Assembly (NCBI RefSeq): GCF_900107975.1
Contig: NZ_FNVF01000005.1
Span: forward strand, 113,594-177,593
Reading direction: 5' to 3'
DNA length: 64,000 nt
Source: Paenibacillus sp. UNC499MF
Lineage (GTDB): Bacteria > Bacillota > Bacilli > Paenibacillales > NBRC-103111
Made by a program: the position numbers and the translations under genes. The notes under the pieces were generated by a model. It ran no database searches, was not told the origin of the DNA, and saw only the letters and a list, made by a program, of their open reading frames with translations. The stretch's first letter is position 1. Each line of letters opens with the position of its first letter. Of the stretch, positions 58,029 to 64,000 are shown one piece after another.

Positions 58029-59147
58029 TCACCCGAATACGACCCGGAACAAGTCCGTCAGCCGGTTCGTAAACGTATGCTCCCTCATCGTCCTGCTCAG
58101 TCCGCGCAGCCCGATTTCCCTGCCCTCTTCCTGGTGAGTCATGTAATATTCAAGCTTATCGCGAAGCTCCTCGGCCGATCCGTAGGTCACAATCTCCGTA
58201 CCGGGCTCGTAGAAGCGGGACAAATCGTTCCGGATATCCGTCAGCTGAAGCACGCCGCAGGCCGCAATTTCGAATGTGCGGGGATTGGGAGAAACAGCTT
58301 GGATTCCTCGGCTGTTGTTGTTGAACTGTTCATCGTCGTAAGCGCGGTGCAGATTGATAACGATTTTCGAGCCGTTGTAATAATCGGCCGTTTCTTCGGG
58401 CCCCATCCATTTATTAAGATTGATTCTCCCGGACAGTTTGGAATAAGCGGCGAGCCGGTCCCACCACAAGCCCGTAAAATGAACGTCGTGCCGGAGCAGC
58501 GTCGGCGTCAAGGAATTGAAAATCTGGATCCGGTTCCAGTACCCCGAGCCGACGAAGCAGGCCCCTCTGTTGTTCCCTGCGGCAACGGCTCGGGGACGGT
58601 AGACGGAAGGATTCACGGCGAGGGGCAGGTAGTAAACGTTCGGACATCCGCTCTCGCTGTAGAAGCTGACGCAGTTGAGCTCCATCGTGAACACATAGTC
58701 GAAAGACAGCGCCAGATTAAGCGTCACGTCCGTATAATACGGATCGTCCAGCAGCCACACGGCGGTTTTGATCCCCCACTTGCGGATAAGCTCCAGCTGA
58801 TCCATCGGAAGCATCATCGCATCGAGCACCAGAACAAAATCCGGCATTTCCCGGGCCACCGTCAGCGCCAGATCTGGAGTAGGCTGGGCAAAGACGAGTT
58901 CCCGCACCATCGGGCGGATAGTATCGATAATCCCCGTATCCAGAGGGGAATAAGGAAGCCCCTTGCCGGACGTTACATAGAGCACTTTTTTATCCCAAAA
59001 AGCCGTGGGCGCAAGAGAAATCCGGTTCATGATCGACTCGCACCGGCCCAGCCGGTAACCGGCTTCGGCGCCCAGGGCGTACCCGTTCTGCCAGCCTTCC
59101 GCTTGTTTTGCGGCGAGAGACCGGCTCGTTTTGGACAGAGCAGCCAT
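58029..59147 (-). CDS. CgeB-like spore glycosyltransferase
   Basis: A 372-residue protein of the CgeB/DUF3880-glycosyl transferase 1 type. A 25-residue N-terminal stretch is GWQNGYALGAEAGYRLG. The DUF3880-like middle includes VLVLDAMMLPMDQLELIRKW and TAVWLLDDPYYTDVTLNLAL; the GT part has WMGPEETADYYNGSKIVINL and PRTFEIAACGVLQLTDIRND, which is the sugar-binding signature of CgeB and related transferases. In B. subtilis the cgeAB operon modifies the spore crust polysaccharide. The start at 59147 has AAGGAGG eight bases upstream. The next gene is its paralogue. Confidence 0.9.
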   Translation of the reverse strand: MAALSKTSRSLAAKQAEGWQNGYALGAEAGYRLGRCESIMNRISLAPTAFWDKKVLYVTSGKGLPYSPLDTGIIDTIRPMVRELVFAQPTPDLALTVAREMPDFVLVLDAMMLPMDQLELIRKWGIKTAVWLLDDPYYTDVTLNLALSFDYVFTMELNCVSFYSESGCPNVYYLPLAVNPSVYRPRAVAAGNNRGACFVGSGYWNRIQIFNSLTPTLLRHDVHFTGLWWDRLAAYSKLSGRINLNKWMGPEETADYYNGSKIVINLHRAYDDEQFNNNSRGIQAVSPNPRTFEIAACGVLQLTDIRNDLSRFYEPGTEIVTYGSAEELRDKLEYYMTHQEEGREIGLRGLSRTMREHTFTNRLTDLFRVVFG

Positions 59148-59175
59148 CTGCCCCACCTCCTTCTGCAAATTCCGT

Positions 59176-60294
59176 CTAGCCGAAAACGATTTGAAGCAGC
59201 TGGCCGAGCCTCGCTTCGAAGCTGTGGCTTACCCGCGTTCGCATCATTCCCCGGACGGCTATCTTTCTTCTTTCTTCCTCATTCTGAAGATAATAGAGCA
59301 CTTTGCCTGCGCAGTCTTCCGGAGACTGGAACGTCTCTATTTCCGTTCCGGGCGTATAAAATTCCACGAGATCTCCCCGCAAATCCGTTAATTGAAACGC
59401 TCCGCAGGCCGCGATTTCATAGGTGCGCGGATTGATCGAGCCCGCCGGCAGCCCGATCGCATTTTTGCTGTACACGGGATCGAGAGGAGCCCGGTGCAGG
59501 TTTAATACGATTCTGGCCCCGTTATAAAACTTTGCCGCCTCGTCCATCGGCTTCCAGCCCAGGTGAATGCCCGCGCGCAGCTGCTTGTAATGCTTCAGCC
59601 GATCCCAGAGCGCGCCGATCAGCACCACTTTCCGGCCGGCCAGCACGGGAGCCAGCCTGTCGATAAAATCAATCCGGTTCGGAAAGGCGTTCCCGATGAA
59701 GCACACATCGCTCAGATAAGAAGGCTCCGCCGGCTGCGGGTAATAAATGTGACCTGCGGCGGCAAGCGGCAGATGGAATACGCGCTCGCAGCCGAGCGAC
59801 CGGTAATAAGCGACAGCATTGCGCTCATGGGTGAAAATGTAGTCGTAATGAGGGACAATCGCCGGCGTCAGATCCATAAAATACGGATCATCCGCGAACC
59901 AGATCGCCGTCTTGATGCCAAGCCGCCGGACACCGTCCGCCTGGGCAAGGTGATCCTCCGGAAACACATGGAGTCCGTTAAGCACCAGCATCATATCCGG
60001 CCTGGAGGCGGCCGCCGTCTGAAGCATATGCTCCGCCTTGCACACGATAAGCTCCCGCGTCAAGCTTGCCAGCCCCTGCTGGATTCCCGCATCAATCGCC
60101 TCGAACCCCTGCAGGACGAACATGACGCGCTTCTCGAAAAAGGCGAAGGCCGGGGCGGGCAGCCGGTTCAGAACCGTCTGGCTGACTCCGTAGCGGCGGC
60201 CCTGTTCCCAGCCCCGGATGTAGCCTTCGCTCCGGGCCTTCTCCGCCATTTTCGCGGGGCGCAGGCGGCGCTCTCGTTTAACCCGTTTACGCAT
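59176..60294 (-). CDS. CgeB-like spore glycosyltransferase (paralogue)
   Basis: A 372-residue paralogue: basic start MRKRVKRERRLRPAKMAEKA, then RSEGYIRGWEQGRRYGVSQ (the Gly/aromatic motif), MMLVLNGLHVFPEDHLAQAD, TAIWFADDPYFMDLTPAIVP, EAAKFYNGARIVLNLHRAPL and PRTYEIAACGAFQLTDLRGD. The same length and same order of motifs as its neighbour show a tandem duplication. It overlaps rmlD upstream by eight bases, so it is made from the same mRNA as the dTDP-sugar genes. Confidence 0.9.
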   Translation of the reverse strand: MRKRVKRERRLRPAKMAEKARSEGYIRGWEQGRRYGVSQTVLNRLPAPAFAFFEKRVMFVLQGFEAIDAGIQQGLASLTRELIVCKAEHMLQTAAASRPDMMLVLNGLHVFPEDHLAQADGVRRLGIKTAIWFADDPYFMDLTPAIVPHYDYIFTHERNAVAYYRSLGCERVFHLPLAAAGHIYYPQPAEPSYLSDVCFIGNAFPNRIDFIDRLAPVLAGRKVVLIGALWDRLKHYKQLRAGIHLGWKPMDEAAKFYNGARIVLNLHRAPLDPVYSKNAIGLPAGSINPRTYEIAACGAFQLTDLRGDLVEFYTPGTEIETFQSPEDCAGKVLYYLQNEEERRKIAVRGMMRTRVSHSFEARLGQLLQIVFG

Positions 60295-61156
60295 GGCTGG
60301 CTTCTCTCCCGTCCGACAGGTCCGTCAGCAGAAAATGGCGGAGAGCTTCCCTCCACGGCCGGAGCGGTGCCACACCGATCGCCCCGGCAGCCGTATCGGC
60401 CAACGCCGAATGTGCCGGTCTTGCCGCCGGGAGAGGAAACATGTCGGCCTTGACGCGCCTCAGCTTCACGCCATCCATGCCGAGGACCCGGATAATCTCG
60501 CGGGCGAATTCATACCGGGTGCAGACGCCTCCGTTCGAGCCGTGATACGTCCCGTATTCCTCCGTTTCAAGGAGCGACCCGATGAAGACGGCCAGATCGT
60601 AGCTGTAGGTCGGAGACCCGAATACGTCGTCCACCAGGCTCAGTTCGGCTCCTTTCCCGGCCTTCTCCATGATTTTCGAGACGAAATTGTTGCCGCCGCG
60701 GCCGTACAGCCAGGAGGTCCGGACGATAAAATGACGCTCGCAAAGCATGGACGCGAATTTTTCCCCGTGCAGCTTGGAGGTCCCGTAAACACTAAGCGGA
60801 TTCGGTTTATCCCGCTCGATATAGGGGGCGCCTTTGCAGCCGTCAAACACGTAATCCGTGCTGACGTAGACGAACTTCGCCCCGATGCTCGCCGCCGCCT
60901 CGGCCATGTGCCAGGTACCTGCGGAATTGACACGGTAGGCCCGGTCGATCTCGCGTTCCGCCCCGTCCACGTCCGTGTAGGCCGCCGCATGGATAATAAT
61001 TTCGGGCTGTTCCCGGAATACGGCGGCTTGGGCTGCCGCTCCGTCTCCCACATCCAGCTCGTGCCGGGTCAACGCGGCAAGCTTATGCCGCGGGGACAGC
61101 ACCCGGATCAGATCGCTTCCGAGCTGCCCGCCCGCTCCGGTGATCAATATTTTCAC
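60287..61156 (-). CDS. rmlD: dTDP-4-dehydrorhamnose reductase
   Basis: A 289-residue RmlD (SpsK-like): ITGAGGQLGSDLIRVLSPRH, AAAYTDVDGAEREIDRAYRV, STDYVFDGCKGAPYIERDKP and SVYGTSKLHGEKFAS with the active Tyr and Lys. It reduces dTDP-4-dehydrorhamnose to dTDP-L-rhamnose with NAD(P)H. The start is GTG at 61156 (AAAGGAGG nine bases upstream); its codon overlaps the rmlB stop (GTGA). The operon has rmlA, rmlB and rmlD but no rmlC, so the C3/C5 epimerase must come from elsewhere or the product is another 6-deoxyhexose. Confidence 0.93.
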   Translation of the reverse strand: MKILITGAGGQLGSDLIRVLSPRHKLAALTRHELDVGDGAAAQAAVFREQPEIIIHAAAYTDVDGAEREIDRAYRVNSAGTWHMAEAAASIGAKFVYVSTDYVFDGCKGAPYIERDKPNPLSVYGTSKLHGEKFASMLCERHFIVRTSWLYGRGGNNFVSKIMEKAGKGAELSLVDDVFGSPTYSYDLAVFIGSLLETEEYGTYHGSNGGVCTRYEFAREIIRVLGMDGVKLRRVKADMFPLPAARPAHSALADTAAGAIGVAPLRPWREALRHFLLTDLSDGREASHA

Positions 61157-62169
61157 AGGAGACCGCCTCCTTTCAACAGAGGATGTCCCCTGTATTCCCC
61201 GCTTAAAATCCGCTCCCACCAGCCGCGGTTCCGGACATACCAGTCAACCGTGGAGCGGATTCCTTCCTCAAACGTATGAGAAGGCAGCCAGCCCAGCTCG
61301 GCCGTCAGCTTGGAAGCATCAATCGCGTATCTTCTGTCATGACCGGGCCGGTCCGCAACGAAGGTAATCAAGGTGTCCGGCTTTCCCAGCTCCTTCAGGA
61401 CACTCCGGGCGACCTCCAGATTCGTGCGTTCGCTGCCGCCCCCGACGTTGTAAACTTCACCCGGCCTCCCGGATTCAAGCACCGCAGCGACAGCCGCACA
61501 ATGGTCCTCGACATGGAGCCAGTCGCGCACGTGCTCCCCGTCTCCGTAAAGAGGCAGCGGCAAATCCTGGAGCGCCCGGATAATAAGAGTCGGGATCAGT
61601 TTTTCGGGAAACTGCATCGGTCCGTAGTTGTTGGAGCAGCGTGTCACGGTAACCGGATAGCCGTAAGTTTCGTAGTAAGCCCGCGCCAGCAGATCCGAAC
61701 CGGCTTTGGAGGCGGAATAGGGACTGTTGGGCGCAAGAGGAGTCTCCTCGCTAAAAACGCCGGAAGTTCCGAGAGTCCCGTATACCTCGTCTGTGGAAAC
61801 ATGGACGAACTTCGGAACGCCCGCACGGCGTGCGGCTTCCAGAAGCTGCTGGGTGCCCAGCACGTTCGTCCGCACGAAAGCGCCGGGTTCCCGGATGCTC
61901 CGGTCCACGTGAGACTCCGCCGCGAAATGTACGACGGCGTCTACGGAAGTTCCGCCCAGCAGCCGTTCCAGAAGCGGGGCATCCGCAATATCGCCGCGGA
62001 TAAACCGGTAACGGGGCGAATCCTGCAGATCCGTCACATTATACGGATTGCCGGCATAAGTAAGCAGGTCCATGTTAATCAGGGAATCCTCCGGATGACG
62101 GCTGTGCCAAAAGCGGATAAAATTGCTCCCGATGAAACCCATACCGCCGGTTACGAGGAGAACGGCCAT
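61153..62169 (-). CDS. rmlB: dTDP-glucose 4,6-dehydratase
   Basis: A 338-residue RmlB (SpsJ-like): LVTGGMGFIGSNFIRFWHSR, NMDLLTYAGN, HFAAESHVDRSI, STDEVYGTLG and PYSASKAGSDLLARAYYETY (Tyr-Lys site), RCSNNYGPMQFPEKLIP and RDWLHVEDHC, all hallmarks. It makes dTDP-4-keto-6-deoxyglucose. The ATG at 62169 shares its first base with the stop of rmlA (TAATG) and follows GGAGGAGG. In B. subtilis the sps operon that builds a spore-coat polysaccharide includes the same three genes (spsI, spsJ, spsK). Confidence 0.95.
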   Translation of the reverse strand: MAVLLVTGGMGFIGSNFIRFWHSRHPEDSLINMDLLTYAGNPYNVTDLQDSPRYRFIRGDIADAPLLERLLGGTSVDAVVHFAAESHVDRSIREPGAFVRTNVLGTQQLLEAARRAGVPKFVHVSTDEVYGTLGTSGVFSEETPLAPNSPYSASKAGSDLLARAYYETYGYPVTVTRCSNNYGPMQFPEKLIPTLIIRALQDLPLPLYGDGEHVRDWLHVEDHCAAVAAVLESGRPGEVYNVGGGSERTNLEVARSVLKELGKPDTLITFVADRPGHDRRYAIDASKLTAELGWLPSHTFEEGIRSTVDWYVRNRGWWERILSGEYRGHPLLKGGGLL

Positions 62170-62891
62170 TAAACTTCCTCCTCCTTCCACATGTGGCGGA
62201 TCGCCTCATACAAAGATTCGTGAGTTCCCGCATCCACCCACCAGTTTTTCAGTATCCGGTAAGCGAGCTTCCCTTTAAGGGCGTACGCATTGTTGACGTC
62301 CGTAATTTCCAGTTCCCCCCGTTTGGAGGGCCGGCAGGATTTCAGAACATCGAATACCCCGGCGTCATAGAAATAAATCCCCGTCACACTGTAAGAGGAT
62401 TTCGGCCTTGCCGGCTTTTCATCGATACGGACGATCCGTCCTTCTTTCAAAACAGGTACTCCGTAACGTTCCGGATCCGGAACTTCCTTGAGCAGGACCA
62501 AAGCTCCTTCAGACTGGCTTTCGAAATCGCGAAGAAACGGCTCCAGAGAATCCTGAAAAAGATTATCCCCGAGCAGCATCACGAATTTCTCATCCCGCCC
62601 GACAAAACGCTCCGCAAGGCCGAGCGCTTCGGCGATCCCCCCGGCTTGTTCCTGAACCGCGTACGTAACGGAAACGCCCCACTGCGAGCCGCTCCCCAAA
62701 TACTCCGTATACAGACCGGCGGATTGCTTGCCCGTGACCAGCAAAATTTCTTTCACGCCCGCTTCCTTCAGCTTCATGACGGAATAATGAATCATCGGAT
62801 ATTTCCCGACAGGCAGAAGATGCTTATTCATCAGGTTCGTCAGGGGACGCAGTCTGCTTCCCGTTCCACCCGCCAGTATAACTCCTTTCAC
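62169..62891 (-). CDS. rmlA: Glucose-1-phosphate thymidylyltransferase (short, SpsI-like)
   Basis: A 240-residue nucleotidyltransferase of the short RmlA/SpsI type: GVILAGGTGSRLRPLTNLMN, KHLLPVGKYPMIHYSV, LLGDNLFQDSLEPFLRDF and DEKPARPKSSYSVTGIYFYD. Full RmlA is about 290 residues; the shorter form is usual in Bacillus and archaea. It makes dTDP-glucose from dTTP and glucose-1-phosphate. The start is GTG at 62891 with AAAGGGG eight bases upstream; the frame is open 20 codons further. First gene of the operon rmlA-rmlB-rmlD-cgeB-cgeB. Confidence 0.93.
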   Translation of the reverse strand: MKGVILAGGTGSRLRPLTNLMNKHLLPVGKYPMIHYSVMKLKEAGVKEILLVTGKQSAGLYTEYLGSGSQWGVSVTYAVQEQAGGIAEALGLAERFVGRDEKFVMLLGDNLFQDSLEPFLRDFESQSEGALVLLKEVPDPERYGVPVLKEGRIVRIDEKPARPKSSYSVTGIYFYDAGVFDVLKSCRPSKRGELEITDVNNAYALKGKLAYRILKNWWVDAGTHESLYEAIRHMWKEEEV

Positions 62892-63085
62892 CAGGCATAC
62901 CCCTTTCCCGCATGCTTTCCGGAAAACAAGAAAGCCGCTGCCAAACTTCACGATTTATTTTCCAGTTCATTCCTGAGGGTCATATGGTAAATCATATGCT
63001 TTTCCCCATTCCGCGAATAAGGACTTCCAACCACTCCGCTTAAAATTGGCTTTTGTACGGGGTTATTTGTCCCGGTATAAAAAAG

Positions 63086-63114
63086 AAAAACCTTCCCGTT
63101 AAAGGAAGGTTTTT
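63086..63114 (-). terminator. Terminator of the decapeptide-repeat gene
   Basis: AAAACCTTCC (63087-63096) pairs with GGAAGGTTTT (63104-63113), loop CGTTAAA; on the minus strand it leads into TTTTTCTTTTTT. It lies about 25 bases beyond the stop at 63140. Between it and rmlA (62892-63085) nothing else is seen apart from two CATATG words six bases apart near 62981 and 62993. Confidence 0.85.
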
Positions 63115-63139
63115 AATGAACGTTCGTTCTTTATAAAAC

Positions 63140-64000
63140 TCAGTCTGCCGTATCAGCCTTGGAGCCGACCGCAATCCAGTTTAAAACGACGTCGAACGCG
63201 AGTCCCGGCTGTGTCCTGACAATCGAGAGTACGGCCGTTTTCACTGTTTTCTGTTTGCATACCGCATAGCAGGCCGGATGGCTTCCGGTCGCCACAAGCA
63301 CGTAAGAAGCATTCGCAAAAGGTTCCTCGAAGGAAATCCCGATTTCCAGCACGTCGTCCTGTTCCTGGAAGCTGAAGGGCGCCAGACCGAACTGCTGAAG
63401 CACGGCCTTCTTGCCCGAAGGAGCCTGAACCGGCCGGAAGGCCAGCTTGCTCTCATCGACCGCCTCAGCCGCCAAATGCCCGGCATGCACGGATTCAGGG
63501 GCCAGCTTCGTTTCCGTTACGGAGCCTTCCGCCAGGTGGATCGGCTGGACCGCGCCTGCGGAAATTTTGCTGAACGTAATGCTTTCGTCGGCCAAATGTC
63601 CGTTCTCGACGGATTGACTCCGGAGATGCTCCGCTCCGACGGAACCCGCAGCGATTTTGTCTTCCGTGACAGAACCGTTTACGAGGTGCTCCGTCCCTAC
63701 GGCATCGGCTTGCAAATGTGCACTTCCAACGGCCGATGGCGCCAGCTTAACGGAAGAAACCGCTTCGTCCGCAAGCTTTTCACCGGTCACCGCCTTGTTC
63801 GCGATAACGAGAGACAGAACCGAGGACGCCTGCAAATGCTGGCTCGAAACAGATCCCATCGTCAGGTGATCTTCCGTAATGCTCTTCGGAGCCAACCGGG
63901 CATCGCGATGATCGGCAGGCTCCCGGTTCGAAAGCGCGTCCGGATGAAGGTGCGCCAGCGTGATAGCCCCCGGTCGGACGTGATCGCCTGTTACGGCTCC
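63140..64000 (-). CDS. Decapeptide-repeat protein with a C-terminal beta domain (5' end outside window)
   Basis: The frame is open to the end of the window; 286 C-terminal residues are visible. At least fifteen consecutive ten-residue repeats of the pattern xxx(H/K)L(A)xxxV run from about residue 45 (e.g. TEDHLTMGSV, GSAHLQADAV, GTEHLVNGSV, TETKLAPESV), with two more upstream (TGDHVRPGAI, TLAHLHPDAL). They suggest a regular coil, such as a beta-helix or trimeric stalk. The last ~90 residues (LQQFGLAPFSFQEQDDVLEI) form a beta domain ending WIAVGSKADTAD, like a lectin or fibre knob. No signal peptide can be judged. Surface appendage likely by analogy with stalk proteins. Confidence 0.75.
   Translation of the reverse strand, partial: GAVTGDHVRPGAITLAHLHPDALSNREPADHRDARLAPKSITEDHLTMGSVSSQHLQASSVLSLVIANKAVTGEKLADEAVSSVKLAPSAVGSAHLQADAVGTEHLVNGSVTEDKIAAGSVGAEHLRSQSVENGHLADESITFSKISAGAVQPIHLAEGSVTETKLAPESVHAGHLAAEAVDESKLAFRPVQAPSGKKAVLQQFGLAPFSFQEQDDVLEIGISFEEPFANASYVLVATGSHPACYAVCKQKTVKTAVLSIVRTQPGLAFDVVLNWIAVGSKADTAD

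Noticed and set aside
57690..59435. 581-codon plus-strand ORF
   Set aside because: It is antisense to the 57491-57898 gene and the first CgeB-like gene, which have clear motifs and RBS.

Overview
The window looks like chromosome of an endospore-forming Paenibacillus or a close relative (Paenibacillaceae, moderately high GC). The main reasons are a gerE homologue with a sigma-K-type promoter, a ccpN/yqfL/SR1P set, a FapR operator in front of a fabH gene, cidAB with its LysR regulator, SLH and copper-amine-oxidase-N-type surface proteins, and strong AAGGAGG-like ribosome binding sites almost everywhere. The genus is an inference; there is no rRNA or other marker gene here. No tRNA, rRNA, CRISPR array or intact insertion sequence was seen.

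Region 1 (1-8.9 kb) is mostly housekeeping: the end of a YutG/PgpA-like gene, an XRE regulator with a membrane protein and a doubled operator, a CorA/methyltransferase/MBL-hydrolase run, divergent cidR and cidAB, an AT-rich nucleotide kinase-like gene, a copper-amine-oxidase-N-type protein and gerE. Region 2 (9-17.5 kb) is patchier and AT-richer in parts: a lipoprotein, a remnant of a DUF1906 gene, a GNAT acetyltransferase, a two-component system divergent from a DJ-1/PfpI - DUF2306 - secreted DJ-1/PfpI group, a frameshifted small gene and two DUF3139 paralogues.

Region 3 (17.5-23.3 kb) is a compact gluconeogenesis control block. One minus-strand operon reads SR1P-like peptide, ppdK, ccpN, PPDK regulatory protein; glpX (class II fructose bisphosphatase) is divergent from it. 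Region 4 (23.7-31.4 kb) holds an SLH/PrcB-like protein, an M23 lipoprotein, a second two-component system with an apparent autoregulatory site, an NCS2 permease, and fabH under a textbook FapR box.

Region 5 (31.4 kb to the end) is the most interesting part: about 33 kb devoted to what I infer is spore-surface (exosporium or crust) glycoprotein assembly. It carries at least ten glycosyltransferase-like proteins, two CgeB-like proteins, nucleotide-sugar genes for a UDP-FucNAc-type sugar (FnlA-, FnlB- and WecB-like) and for a dTDP-6-deoxyhexose (rmlA, rmlB, rmlD, no rmlC), two DUF1796 proteins, two six-Asp-box propellers without signal peptides, several small surface-like beta proteins, a decapeptide-repeat protein running off the end, Lys/Arg-rich tails on enzymes, a 54-bp tandem repeat inside a glycosyltransferase gene and a 38/113-bp tandem array between genes. 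Several promoters match the sigma-K consensus, which would place expression in the mother cell late in sporulation, consistent with the gerE homologue upstream.
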